From Mytilus californianus (Eukaryota > Mollusca > Bivalvia > Mytilida > Mytilidae): a DNA stretch of 64,000 nucleotides. Of the stretch, positions 35,186-47,378 are shown piece by piece. The notes under the pieces were generated by a model, which was not told the origin of the DNA, made no database searches, and saw only the letters and a list, made by a program, of their open reading frames with translations. A program made the position numbers and the translations under genes. The stretch spans positions 57,424,851 to 57,488,850 of the forward strand of contig NW_026262582.1 in assembly GCF_021869535.1 (NCBI RefSeq), read 5' to 3'. Every line of letters begins with the position of its first letter. Position 1 is the first letter of the stretch.

Positions 35186-35367
35186 TCAAGAGAGTATTTT
35201 TAATGAGCAAAATATTCTCAATTGTGGAGATCCTGTATATTTTTCTCCCATGTTTTTTGTCCATTTTTTAAGGGTTCTATAACCGTTACTCCTATTGTAG
35301 CTTTTGGTAAGATGATCCTGCAAGGTTTCTATGTCCTCGGCAACACGGTGAGATGTCGGGTAGATGT
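35186..35367 (-). CDS. Candidate alternative 3'-terminal exon (unrecognised 59-residue tail)
   Basis: A good acceptor (ATACTGTTTCATTCAG|ACATC) opens a frame of 59 residues plus a split Asp, ending at TGA 35188-35186. The incoming phase is 1, the same as the donor at 40437, so splicing to exon 1 would give a roughly 95-residue protein lacking both receptor domains. The peptide is charged with normal coding-like composition (VAEDIETLQDHLTKSYNRSN, then TLKKWTKNMGEKY), which faintly recalls the last helices of a death domain. An AATAAA on this strand at 35076-35071 lies about 110 bases past the stop. It could instead be the last exon of a separate minus-strand gene, or chance. Confidence 0.35.
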
Positions 35368-35447
35368 CTGAATGAAACAGTATAACCAACAACACATCAC
35401 ATCAACTTTATAAACTGATTATAAGTAATATGCAAAGGAAATATTTT

Positions 35448-35570
35448 AAAAATAAGGATATGTAATAGGATTGCCAATGAGATAGTACTATCAACCTAAA
35501 ACCATATCGACAAAGAATAAAAACAGCTTCAGGTCACTGTTTGGTCTTCAACAATGAGATCTGAGTATTC
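35448..35570 (+). repeat. Interspersed repeat S (diverged)
   Basis: 'aaaaataaggatatgtaata' 'ggattgccaatgagatagta' and 'tttggtcttcaacaatgaga' match the S order. Confidence 0.6.
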
Positions 35571-35604
35571 TTGTGCAGACTGATAGAACAAGATGTACTC
35601 ATCC

Positions 35605-35702
35605 ATTATCCTCCCACCCCCTGTAATTTTAACAATATGTCCTCCCACCCCCAGTAATTTTAACAATATGTCCTCCCACCCCCTGTAATTTTAACAATAT
35701 GT
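35605..35702. repeat. 33-bp C-rich tandem repeat, 3 copies
   Basis: Unit 'tcctcccaccccctgtaatt' 'ttaacaatatg' repeated three times. Confidence 0.9.
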
Positions 35703-35869
35703 GTTTTTGGATAAAGTGGAATTAAAACATGGCTCACTTTTTGTTACATTTCAATAGTGATTATCACAGAAAATTCCCATGTTTTATTTTTTTCCATGTG
35801 TGTCATATCATTGTACCCTGCACTAGGCATTACCTTTCTGAAAAAAATGTCTAATATATTAACATGGCG

Positions 35870-37990
35870 CATTGCACTTATAGGCATTAGCTTTTGAAAA
35901 AACAGGAGTGTCATTTAACTTGGTACCCTGCACTAGACATTGGCTCTTAAGAACCTATGTGTCATTTAACATGGTATCCTGCACTAGGCATTGCCTCTTA
36001 AGAACCTATGTGTCATTTAACATGGTACCCTGCACAAGGCATTGGCTTTTAAGAACAACATGGTACCCTGCACTAGGCATTGGCTTTTATGAACAACATG
36101 GTACCCTGCACTAGGCATTGGCTTTTAAGAACAACATGGTACCCTGCACAAGACATTGGCTTTTATGAACAACATGGTACCCTGCACAAGGCATTGGCTT
36201 TTAAGAACTAGAGGCTCTAAAGAGCCTGTGTCGCTCACCTTGGTCTATGTGCATATTAAACAATGGACACAGATGGATTCATGACAAAATTGTGTTTTGG
36301 TGATGGTGATGTGTTTGTAGATCTTACTTTACTGAACATTCTTGCTCCTTACTATTATCTCTATCTATAATGAACTTGGCCCAGTAGTTACAGTGGAAAA
36401 TATTTTGTAAAAATTTACAAAAATTTACAAAATTTATGACAATTGTAAAAAATTGACTATAAAGGGCAATAACTCCTTAAGGGGTCAATTGACAATTTTG
36501 GTCATGTTGACTTATTTGTAGATCTAACTTTGCTGTACATTATTGCTGTTTACAGTTTATCTCTATCTATAATAATATTCAAGATAATAACCAAAAGCTG
36601 CAAAATTTTCTTAAAATTACCAATTCAGGGGCAGCAACCCAACAACATGTTGCCTGATTGGTCTGAAAATTTCAGGGCAGATAGATCTTGACCTAATGAA
36701 CAATTTTATACCATCAGATATGCTCTAAATGCTTTGGTTTCAGAGATATGAGCCAAAAACTGCATTTTACCCTATGTATTTGTTTTTTGCCATGTCGGCC
36801 ATCTTGGTTTGCTGGCAGGGTCATCGAACACATTTTTTAAACTAGATACCCTAATGATGATTGTGGACAATTTTGGTTAAATTCGTCTTAGTAGTTTCAG
36901 AGGAGAAGATTTTTGTAAAAGATTACAAAAATTTACGAAAAATGGTTAAAAATTGACTATAAAGGGCAATAACTCCTTAAGGGGTCAACTGACCATTTTG
37001 ATCAAGTTGACTTATTTGTAGATCTTACTTTGCTGAACATTATTGCTGTTTACAGTTTATCTCTATCTATAATAATATTTAAGATAATAACCAAAAACGG
37101 CAAAATTTCCTTAAAATTACCAATTCAGGGGCAGCAACCCAACAACGGGTTGTCCGATTCATCTGAAAATTTCAGGGCAGATAGATCTTGACCTGATAAA
37201 CAATTTTACCCATGTCAGATTTGCTCTAAATGCTTTGGTTTCAGAGATATAAGCCAAAATCTACATTTTACCCCTATGTTCTATTTTTAGCCATGGTGGC
37301 CATCTTGGTTGGTTGGCGGGGTCATCGGACACATTTTGTAAACTAAATACCCCAATGATGATTGTGGCCAAGTTTGGTCAAATTTGGCCCAGTAGTTTCA
37401 GAGGAGAAGATTTTTGTAAAAGTTGACGGACGACGGACGACGGACGCAGAACGAAGGACGCAAAGTGATGAGAAAAGCTCACTTGACCTTTCAGGTCAGG
37501 TGAGCTAAAAACATGGTACTCTGCTCTAGGCATTGGCTCTTAAGAACCTATGTGTCATTTAACATGGTACCCTGCACTAGGCATTGGCTTTTAAGAACAA
37601 CATGGTACCATGCTCTAGGCATTGGCTTTTAAGAAGAACATGGTACCCTGCTCTAGGCATTGGCTTTTAATAAAAACATGGTACTCTGCACAAGGCATTG
37701 GCTTTTAAGAACAACATGGTACCATGCTCTAGGCATTGGCTTTTAAGAAGAACATGGTACCCTGCTCTAGGCATTGGCTTTTAAGAAAAACATGGTACTC
37801 TGCACTAGGCATTGGCTTTTAAGAACAACATGGTACCATGCTCTAGGCATTGGCTTTTAAGAACAACATGGTACCCTGCTCTAGGCATTGGCTTTTAAGA
37901 ACAACATGGTCACCTGCACAAGGCATTGACTTTTAAGAACAACATGGTACCCTGCACAAGGCATTAGCTTTTTAGAACCTGTGTGTCAAT
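35870..37990. repeat. 38-bp minisatellite (with 51-bp variants), split by a family A element
   Basis: The common unit is AACATGGTACCCTGCACTAG GCATTGGCTTTTAAGAAC. The outer copies are longer, with CTATGTGTCATTT inserted, and more diverged. About 7 copies precede and about 14 follow the A element at 36208-37508. Confidence 0.92.
36208..37508 (+). mobile_element. Family A element inserted in the 38-bp array
   Basis: Starts TAGAGGCTCTAAAGAGCCTG then CGCTCACCT, ends GACCTTTCAGGTCAGGTGAG CTAAA. The inner body is two copies of a roughly 480-bp module ('aaagggcaataactccttaa', 'tttgtagatcttactttgct', 'tttcagagatataagccaaa', 'ggccatcttggttgg'). A GACGGACGACGGACGACGGA microsatellite precedes the 3' hairpin. 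The flanking array is continuous with no obvious target duplication, so the ends are well defined. Very close to the copy at 56868-58087. Confidence 0.9.
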
Positions 37991-39520
37991 TAACATGGAA
38001 CCCTGCATTAGGCATTCACTTAAAAAAAGTGTGGTATTCAACATGCTATCTTGCACTAGCATTAGCTCTTAACATTTGACAAGGTACATTACACTACCCA
38101 TTAGACATTTTTTTAATGTGTGTCATTTAACATGGTGCATTGCACTAGGCATTGCTTTTTAAAAAGCTGTGTCATATAACATGGAACACTGAACCACTAA
38201 TTTGATTTAAAAAAAAACATATTGTGAACTACATCAAATCAGTAGGTCTTTTCACTAAATTTTGTAATAATACAATTAAAATATATTTGCTCAAGGAGAG
38301 GGCAGAATTTGAGACACATAAATGGCTTTACTGGTAAAAAAAAATTCTCTATACCGGTTTTGGCTGTATGTTCTTTTAAAAATCAGCCTTTGTTCTACTA
38401 ATTGGGTACATTATGGCACTATGTCATTTAAAAAAAAAGTCAAATTGTGTTATTAAGACTAACCTCATTTTTTCCATTTTACAAAGACCTCATATCTATT
38501 TAGCAGGTTAAAATGTCACCAATAATATTATCCAATTTTGTTTATTTCCATAAGTAAACAGTGCCAAAAAAGCAAGATATCTGTCTTGTCCTTTTATATA
38601 AAAATAACTGCATTATCAAAATTTGTATAGAAAATGAAAGGATATGGAGTAAATGTACATTGGACAAAATCGCACACAATACATAGAAAACATAGAAAAT
38701 TATCAATGAACAGGGTTTTTATTCCTGTTCTTCATCTTGACAGTTGATGTAGGGTCTTCAACAATGAATGAATCATTCATATACATATAAGTAACACTAT
38801 TTATCAGTTAAAGACGTAATAACTATCTGTCTCATTGTGCTTTGTAGAAACAGCTGCTGATCAGTAAGATTATTCAAAGTTTACATCTCATTCATCAAAG
38901 CTGTCCATCATTACAGTTGCTTGATTTCACTTATAAGTCAGTTTCCCTTTCTGGATCACCAATTTTACTCCCAGAATTCTAACTTATACAACAGTACTCG
39001 AGTTATGCTAAAATACAAATATGAGAGGTCCCAAATGAAAATCAGTTTTCTTGGATTTTATCCTTCTTCACAAGAAACTATTTATTGCCATTTATTGGCC
39101 TATGTTTTGTTATGGGCATCAATCTACTTAAATTGAACAAAGTCTTGCTATATGTCAGAGACACCTTATTTTGGACAAAACTACATCATTTAATATCTAT
39201 AAAAAAAATTTGATAATTAATGAAAGTATGCTCAAATTTTATGAGGAGACTTCATGTTAGAGTTGCATGTTTCTGATTTGTTTTTCTTGATCAGTTGTGG
39301 CGACCTTTGCTAGCTTCCTGTAGTAGACCAGGACATTTTGACCCTGCTTTCCAAAGTAGGTCCCATCTATTATTTACTTGTTCAAGTTGGTGTTCATCTT
39401 GTTAACACAGCTGTGAAGATTTTGTTTTGTGTGTTTTACTTTAAGGGCCTAGATAGGAAAAGTAGGTGTGTACATAAATAAAACAGGAGGTGTGTACACA
39501 AATAAAACAGGTGTAAGCTT
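37991..39520. other. Intron 1 sequence, no recognised element
   Basis: AT-rich. A weak S-like phrase near 38740-38770 ('agggtcttcaacaatgaatg'). The frame at 38921-39136 has no splice context. Confidence 0.55.
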
Positions 39521-39534
39521 ACCTCATGTTTGTG

Positions 39535-39858
39535 TCTGTACCAAGTCAGGTAGTTTTAACCATTTGCATGTACCAAGTCAGGTAGTTTTAACCATGTGCC
39601 TGTACCAAGTCAGGTAGTTTTAACCATGTGCCTGTACCAAGTCAGTTAGTTTTAACCATGTGCCTGCACCAAGTCAGATAGTTTTAACCATGTGCCTGTA
39701 CCAAGTCAGGTAGTTTTAACCATGTGCCTGTACCAAATCTGGTAATTTTAACCATGTGCCTGTACTAAGTCAGTTAGTTTTAACCATGTGCCTGTACCAA
39801 GTCAGTCAGTTTTAACCATGTGCCTGTACCAAGTCAGGTAGTTTTAACCATGTGCTGT
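39535..39858. repeat. 32-bp tandem array (about 10 copies)
   Basis: Unit TGTACCAAGTCAGGTAGTTT TAACCATGTGCC. The words TGCCTGTACCAAGTCAGG resemble the 5' part of the S repeat near 52140 ('gtgcctgtcccaagtcaaga'), so the array may have grown inside an S copy. Confidence 0.9.
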
Positions 39859-40436
39859 TCCATGTTGACTTTGTTTGTACATCTAGGCAGAGTGACATGT
39901 TGGAGGTGTTTGTGGATTATTGTACTTTCCACTATTTTTGGTAGTTTTGTTGTACTTTGATGTCTTTTAAAAGTATTTTATATGCTGACAATGAAACCAT
40001 GTCTTCATACAATCTCAATATTAAGCAAATATGTTTTTCTATAAAGTTGTCAAAATATAATGCAAGAAAAATATGGTGCTGTGTATGGCACACTTGTCCA
40101 TGTTGTCTGACAAATTAGAAGTTTATGATGTTGTTTTTTCACTGATAATCAAAGGTTCCAACATTTCATTCACAAACAAGGACTGTGTACTCTACTTACA
40201 TTTCTAATAAAGCACTGATAAGACAAAAGTTTGATAACCACCACATGCACTGTTATAATGCGTGATACATTTAAACATTTTGAGCTAAATATATTCAACA
40301 TTTCCTTACATTAAATTAACTTGAAAGTTATAGGACCAAAACATTAAATAAAAACCAACTTAAGTACTGAATCAAAAATTCCCAAGAAATCATAAAGTTA
40401 ATTCTAAAACAAATAACAGATAAATAAAAACCTTAC

Positions 40437-40542
40437 CTGGTGAAGATGAATTATATAAACTATTCTGACCAAAGTCCACTGGTAACATGTAGCTAACCAT
40501 TATTTTGGATAATTTCTGGTTTCGGTCAAAATCATGTCGCAT
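40437..40542 (-). CDS. NR1 receptor exon 1: start codon and N-terminal A/B region
   Basis: Candidate first coding exon, 35 codons plus one base. An in-frame TGA at 40558-40560 bounds the frame upstream. The first ATG is at 40542-40540, and a second in-frame ATG at 40500-40498 has a better context (AAAATAATGG), so translation may begin at either. The peptide from the second ATG starts MVSYMLPVDFGQN and is Ser-rich towards the end. The donor CCAG|GTAAGG is strong and leaves phase 1, which is what the acceptor at 25046 needs: the joined codon is GAT and no stop follows. Transcription start is unknown. A possible acceptor near 40606 (TATTTCAG) would make this an internal exon. The support is phase, donor and bounded frame only; I do not recognise the peptide. 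Confidence 0.6.
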
Positions 40543-40605
40543 CCAGCTTGGTTTATGTCAGTGTGACTTAATAAAGGAACAGACTGACATTTGCTAGTTT
40601 TCTGA

Positions 40606-43500
40606 AATAGACTATAGTTAATATTTACTAAGCTCCACCTACATCTCTTTAGTTTATTAACCTTAACAAATATTAGTGTTTACACTACAAATAATGTCAG
40701 TAGAAAAACAATGATCACTTTAACTTCAAAACCAAATAGATATTTTTTTACTTCTATTTATATCAATGCTTATTTCTGCCTTATTGATTTGTTACTATGC
40801 AAGTAAACAGAAAAAAGGGGGGGTTACATATTCCCCTCTGACAGTAATTTATATACTACATGAAACCAGAACTATATAATACAATGATATGTATCTCTAA
40901 TGAGTGTGTAAAATGCCAATAATTCAATCATCTACCTGTTTTAATTGACTTATCAGAAGTTAAAATTTCTCATTGATACGTTATTTAGGTCATGTTAAAC
41001 AGGTCATATCAGGTGAATGTCCAGGTAATTTAAGGCCAGATCACTTTATGGGTCATTATCCTTCACTGAATGTTCATGCCTCTATCAGCTGACTACACAT
41101 TTAGCTAATTGACAATAAATGTTAAACCACTGGAAGAAAGGTTCTTAATTTTTCTGGTAGATAAGGCATCTCAGTTTTAGAGAAAATTCTTAATTCATAC
41201 AATCATTTTCAATCTTAAATTATATTATCATTTAAAAATTCCAAACAAGAAGCAAGCCAAAAAATTATGGGTTGATTTAAATTCCAAGTCTATTTTCAGT
41301 AACTAGTTCTGATGTTTTCAACTGTTTCTTTAAATGCTTAAGTACAAATAAATAAGGTTATGAATTTTTTATTGTGTTTTTTATGTTGTTGTTAATGTTT
41401 GTATGTATTCGGTTAAAAGCTCTGTAGAGCTTATATTTTTTAGTTGATAACTATACCAAATCTAAATAAAGCTTTTGTATCATATCGTTGTCATTTGTGT
41501 CTGTAATCAATGGTATGTACTTCAAAGCCAATATTCTTTCATATTCTCGATTTCTATCCCTGGCAGTTTTTATTTTAGCGGATTCATAACTTCCAATTAA
41601 ATATTTTGGAGGATACTGAATTTGTTGCAGTTAAAAAGGTGTAAAAATTGACAAAGAAAACAAGGAAACATACCTTTGCTATAGTTCTGTATAAATACAG
41701 GATATTAAAAGAAATAATTATTTTAATAGTAAACAAAATTACATATGGATAATAAAAACAATATTTGAGGTAAAACACATGTTTTGAATTGTCAAATATT
41801 TACAAAAGGTTGAAAATTTACTTGTCTTGTTACATTTTTATTTTAGTAGAAGTACATCTTCAATATAATCAAATTGTGAGCGAGTATCTTTATTGTCATT
41901 CATTCAAACAAGTGTCGATTGTTATGGTTAAAGGATTTTTTTACTTAAATGAATCTCATTTATTGGTTATAATCTGATACAGTTAATAAGTTATGAAATT
42001 GACTAGATCTTTGATGTACTAGTTAAGTCATAAAATTATCAAGAGTGACTTACAACTCTTATATAATTTGACACTAATTAATAAGGGTAAAAAACATGAA
42101 AAGTACCTTACACTCTTATATTATTTACCGTTATTGACCTGCGGACAACAACAAAAAGAAAATATAGATCGACCACAAAATGCTTAAACTATTAGTATAC
42201 ATTAATTTTAGCGATTTTCATTTATCCACCAAAATAAGTGAAAATAAACACCCCGCGAAAATAACCCGCTGAACAGTAATGGGCCCCAAAATCTGTTGTC
42301 CTACATGACATAATGCCACCAACTTCCATTCTAATTTAATCAACTCCTCATGAATACACCAAAACTTACTTGCCATATTGTTAACATATCATGAGATAAT
42401 TCAAAATCTGCTTTGGAACTTGATAATTTTAAGGTTTGATTTACTAAGTATTTATAGTTTCAATCTGTTGAATCATTGATGTTTTCTTCATATAACATGC
42501 TCCTGACTTTAATGGGTCCATGACTTAAAATAAAATACCTCTTTTTCTTCTACTTATACTTCTTAAAATTCCAAACATGAACAATGTTACTAACTTTTCC
42601 ATGTAACTTCAAATCAAACAGGTTTTCCATTTTCTAAAGATAAAATCATAATATAATTAAATTTTCATTTTTAGGTTTATCAATGATTTAGAGCAGAAAC
42701 AGTTAATTACTACAAAGATATCTAAATACAAAAACTGCAGCATAAACAAAGATTGACAGAAAAACAAACAAAAATAAAGAACTTGGCATTTTTGGATACC
42801 CCCAATAGGGCCCCTTATTTCTCATAAATGCAGCCTCAAATCTATTGACAATATAGGATTTTTTATAAAGAATAATAAGGATAAAGGTACATCAAAATCT
42901 GTAAAAATAACAACAGACATTTGCTGGACACAATTCATAAAATTAAAACCAGAAAAACAGGAACTCTGTATTAATATGATTAACATTAGGAATGATTATA
43001 TTCAACTTTAACTCAATTGAGAAAAAAATAAAACCATTAATCAGTCAGGGGTTACATAATGACTTAAACAAGTGATTGCATTATCACCTATTTTAGTGAT
43101 TTGAAAATTTCAGTCAATCACTTATAAATTCAAGTGATTTTGGTGTTTCCTTTGATCTTCAAATGCTAGTTTCATTAATCTTCTATAAAATAACAAATAT
43201 TTCTGTAATTTTCATACATAGACCAATTATTCCTTTCTCTTGTATATTAATTTCATCAGTGCGCTTGGGCAGTAAGTATCCTTGGGAATTTTTCTGTAAT
43301 CAAATATTCATTACCTAACTACTCTCTTAAGCAACCTGAATGGTCTTCTTTATAATACACTTAAAATGATCAACTTCAAGGTTTTGTCCTGATCTACAAA
43401 TTATATCAGTTTATGCATATTTCAAATAAACTGTAAAAACTTACAGGCTCAACGAGCAAATGATAATTTCTGCATGTATATAGTTGTTATTTAAAATATT
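40606..43500. other. Upstream flank of exon 1; no gene recognised
   Basis: AT-rich, unique. Would hold the promoter if exon 1 is the first exon. I cannot point to a convincing core element. A degraded 'TTCGTGG'-type MITE may lie at 42200-42290 ('gcgattttcatttatccacc', 'cccgcgaaaataacccgctg'). Confidence 0.45.
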
Positions 43501-43528
43501 ATATTAACATATTTTTAATATAATATTT

Positions 43529-45060
43529 TCAATGTACTCTAATACAAAATGTAGAATTAAATTTTCTAATGGTCTTAGCCCATCATTTGAATCAAACTGT
43601 GGTGTTAAACAAGGAGATGTATTGAGTCCTCTTCTTTTTTATTTTTTTATAAATGACATATCTAAAGACTTGGAAAATATCAATGCAGATCCAGTTGTAG
43701 TTGGTGATGTTTCATTAAATGCTCTGTTGTATGCCGATGATATTGTATTATTTTCAGATAGCAAAGAGGGTTTGCAAAATTGTCTCAATACATTAAGTAA
43801 TTATTGTTCTTCTTGGGAATTACAAGTCAATACAGAGAAATCAAAAGTAATGGTTTTCAATTCAAATGGAAAGTCTTTTTTAAACGAATTTTATTATAAT
43901 AACAAAACCTTAGAGACAGTTGGTACTTATTGTTACTTGGGTATTAATATTAGATATAATGGCAGTTTTAATGTCGCCATCACTTCGCTTATGGAAAAAG
44001 CTAGGAAAGCATATTTTAAAATAAAGAAAACAATAGGATTAGATAACCCTTGTAAACTTCTGGAAAAACTTTTTGATTCCTTAGTTTCCCATTTTCTCCT
44101 TTATTGTAGCGAAATCTGGGGAATTATTTCGACGTTTAAAGACAGTGATGCCTATGAAAAGTTGCATATAAAATTTATTAAAGAATCTTGGGAGTACACT
44201 GTAAGGCCTCGAATGATGCATGTCTTTCCGAACTTGCAAGACTGCCATTGAAAAATAGTATAATGTTATCTAGTATTAAATTCTGGGATCATTTAATCAC
44301 TTCAGATGGAAGTTTAGTTCACCAAATATATAATGCTACAAAAAAAAGCAACCCATGGGTTAAAAGGTTAAATATTATTATTCAAAATTTAGGTTTATCA
44401 TATTTGTCAAACTTTAACCTTACTATTAAACCCCTTTTTGGTTTTATAAAACAATGACTGATTGATCAGGGTTTTCAGGAACAACATGCAAATATTTCAG
44501 CATCCCCAAAATTAACATTTTTCCAGAGTGTTTACAAAATGAGTGAACGGGCAGGTTATGTTGATGCTTTAAGAAATAGATCAGATCGATCATCATTGTG
44601 TAAATTAAGAGTTAGTGCTCATAACCTTGCCATTGAAAGAGGAAGATATTTAAAAGTGCCCAGAGATCAAAGAATTTGTGAAATCTGTAAAAGTGGCGAA
44701 ATTGAAAATGAACAGCACATGCTGCTACACTGCAGAGGTTACTCCAGTATTAGAGAGACTTTTGTATTAAAAATGTTCAAAATTACAGGAAAAAATATAA
44801 CCACATTGTGCGATAAAAATAAAATAAATCTTATACAGCACTAAAACTATCTTCCTCTTTCGTAACAAATTGTTTAAATGCAAGAAGTAATCTATTGCAA
44901 TAGATTTTCATTATACCTTTAATTTTTTATTCACAAATATATAATTGTTTGTATTTTTCTACCATGTAAATTGTATATCCATTCGGTCATTACCATTTAT
45001 TGTAAATGCGTTTTTGCCAATAAAATATTGTCTATTGTCTATTTAAATGAAATCCTTTTC
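43529..45060 (+). pseudogene. 5'-truncated, broken LINE (non-LTR reverse transcriptase, C-terminal half)
   Basis: The first frame (43532-44251) carries reverse transcriptase motifs GVKQGDVLSPLLF and the catalytic LYADDIVLF (near 43730), then the thumb region. A frameshift just before 44190 moves the coding to the next frame (44188-44457). A TGA at 44455-44457 interrupts it, and the same frame resumes to 44844 with a C-terminal CCHC knuckle (C-x2-C-x8-H-x4-C at 44681-44745). The 5' part, including endonuclease and early fingers, is missing from the start. The 3' UTR ends near 45055 in the short tandem tail TATTGTCTATTGTCTA. Non-functional; clade not assigned. Confidence 0.92.
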
Positions 45061-45715
45061 TTTTAACCAATAAAAAAATCAGGTTTGTAGGAAAAATATC
45101 AAGAAAATGTTATAAACACTTATTGAAGGAAGTGTTTACATTTTCACTTCTTAAATTACTTGTTTCAGTGATTTTAAAAAGTCTGTGTTTGATTTTGTAA
45201 AAATTTTCAACTTTTCAATGCTGAAATCACTTACAAAGGTGTTTCTGACATCACTTGTATAAGCAGTACCCCTGACTATTAATTGTGTCTAAAGAATTTC
45301 AAGGATTATAAAAGTGCTTAACAGCAGAACACTCAAACCAAAATATTGGTGGAAATGTGGGAGGTCATATAATAATCCCTATACCAAGCTAAACTGTGTT
45401 TTAAAACTTGTTATGTGAGTGGACAATTAATTGTTTAAGACCTACGGTGACATTCATTAAATAATGTTGGTTTCAATTTGACCAATTGCTTTCAAAAGAA
45501 ACAATTCAAAAAATTTGTTTAATTATGACCAAACAGATGACTACAGTCCCCATGCCAAGTGATGATAAAAATTTCATGCTTGCACTTAAGGCCAGGTGTT
45601 AAAAAAATAAACTGTATTATTGCAATCAAATGAAACTTTTCCACAGAGTCATCTCATCTTGGTCAAGGTATTTGAACGTAAAGTTGTCTAATGCCTCACA
45701 AAAATGCATGTGATG
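45061..45715. other. Non-coding, no recognised element
   Basis: AT-rich; no conserved frame. Confidence 0.55.
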
Positions 45716-45839
45716 TTGTATTTATTCAATATCAATAATATATTTTCAATCTGTTCAATGTAAACACTAATTCAAACATTAAGTTAATGTCTGACAAAAT
45801 TTTCAACATCACATCGAGTTTTGTGAGTTGATACATGTA

Positions 45840-45995
45840 TTTTCATCTATTTAGAAAATAATTGTTTTATTCAGGTAAATTAATCAATGAGTGATAGATT
45901 TCTCTTAAAAGAAATTTAAAGGTCCCAGCGAATAAACTACACAGAGAACTATAGCTATTGTATTTATTCAATGGGACAATAGAACTGACAAAAGT
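45840..45995. repeat. Dispersed repeat, paralogous to 52535-52685
   Basis: 'caggtaaattaatcaatgag' 'tgatagatttctct' 'agaaatttaaaggtcccag' and 'atagctattgtatttattca' occur in the same order in both places. Similarity seems to extend about 100 bp upstream in weaker form. Confidence 0.85.
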
Positions 45996-46620
45996 TTAAA
46001 TAATTTATGTATTATTTAACAGTAATAATTAACCTCCTTTTCCAAATAATAATAATTCAGTTCCTGTCTACCTAATCTTACTGTCTGTTTGATATCTATA
46101 TATAATACACCTGAGTGATATATGTCCTTGATAATTCACATGTCTTTGAAAAATGAAAATTTCATTTAGTTAATATTAAAATAAGATCATACATTCACTT
46201 GTTAGATAAACAAAGCTGTCACAAACTTGTACAGGCAAAAAAAATTAAATTAATTTGCTGCATGAAAATCGTGATAAAACAGGATGATTTCATTTAGATA
46301 TAATTCTTAATAATGACATAAAATCATAGATAGTTTTACATTTAAATGCATGATTACCTATTTTCAACAAGATAATAATGTATACAAGTGGATGTTTATA
46401 TCAATAAATATAATTTTATACATTATTTTTTGTCACGAAAAAGCAATTTTCCACCACAGAAAATCCTTGTTTATCCCTCTAAAGTTGAAAACAACATACT
46501 TTTTTGTACTCTGACATCCATGTCTGTATCTGACACAAAAAAAGTCTCTTGTTTCTTACCTCCCTTCCTACTTTAAATTTTCTGGCCAACTCTTATTTTT
46601 GACAAACAGAACATTTCCCT
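45996..46620. other. Non-coding, no recognised element
   Basis: AT-rich; the frame at 46388-46576 has no support. Confidence 0.55.
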
Positions 46621-46625
46621 ACATA

Positions 46626-46880
46626 TAAAAATAAGGAGATGTGGTATGACAACTATCCACCAAATTTCAAATGAAGTGGATGTAAGCAATTATAGGCAAC
46701 TGTACGGCCTTCAACAACGAGAAAAACCCATACTGTATAGTCGGCTATACAAGGTCCCGACATGAAAAATTTGAAATATTTCAATTGAGAAAACTGAGTA
46801 ACGGCCTAATTTATAACAAAACAATTTACAAAAACAAATATGACAGACATGAATCAATAATGTTACCACTGAAATACAGG
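46626..46880 (+). repeat. Interspersed repeat S (long copy)
   Basis: From 'aaaataaggagatgtggtat' to 'acaatttacaaaaacaaata', parallel to 7730-7985, with a short deletion of the 'gattgccaatgag' part. Confidence 0.85.
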
Positions 46881-47378
46881 CTGCTGACTTGGAACAGGCA
46901 CATAAAGATTGTGGCAGGTTTAACTTTCTAGCCTCCATTATCCTGTTTTATTCTGCAAGGAGGAAGGAAACAAGTATATTGACTCAGATAACAAGTCAAG
47001 TACAGAATATCTTATTTCTTTTTACCTTAAAATTAGTGAAAGTACCTTCATATTGCAAGATTCAATAAAAGTTGATAAATGTAATAAAAATAGCCTTGCT
47101 ATACTGTGGTTTTATCTATTTCCTAGATTTTAGGGGGAAAAGGGGGGGGGGGGGGGGGTTAGAGGTTACTTAATTTCAATTCTGCAAACACATCTATTGG
47201 AATTTGTATTCTGTTGTACACTAAAATTTGGGGATTCACCTCATAGAATGAATAATAAGTCACTTATTAAATTGTGGTTCCAACTATTCAAGGTAACTTA
47301 AGGCATCAAGTTATATAATCTTATCTAAGAATTATGTGCATTCTACGTGAAGGGGAAGAATGGGTGTCTTGCTGTAAA

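Larger units (their letters stand above)
11154..40542 (-). other. Nuclear receptor gene, NR1 subfamily (whole locus, 8 coding exons)
   Basis: Sequence-specific, probably ligand-regulated nuclear transcription factor. Joining the eight exons gives about 477 residues with every splice phase consistent (1,0,0,1,0,0,1). Layout by residue: A/B region 1-127; two C4 zinc fingers 128-189; hinge beginning AVRFGRMPK near 198; ligand-binding domain about 215-477 with signature at 299-318 and AF-2 at 469-475. The finger-1 loop and P-box ([18 protein letters not shown]) match PPAR, E75 and REV-ERB receptors. AVRFGR is as in E75/REV-ERB, but these lack or diverge at a classical AF-2, which is intact here. 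The D-box has five residues between cysteines, not the three of vertebrate PPAR. I infer an NR1 member near PPAR/E75/REV-ERB, possibly the molluscan NR1P expansion. Both DNA-binding-domain introns carry donor-derived tandem arrays. Confidence 0.93.

Noticed and set aside
35908-36114. Repetitive 68-residue frame
   Set aside because: Translation of the 38-bp minisatellite.
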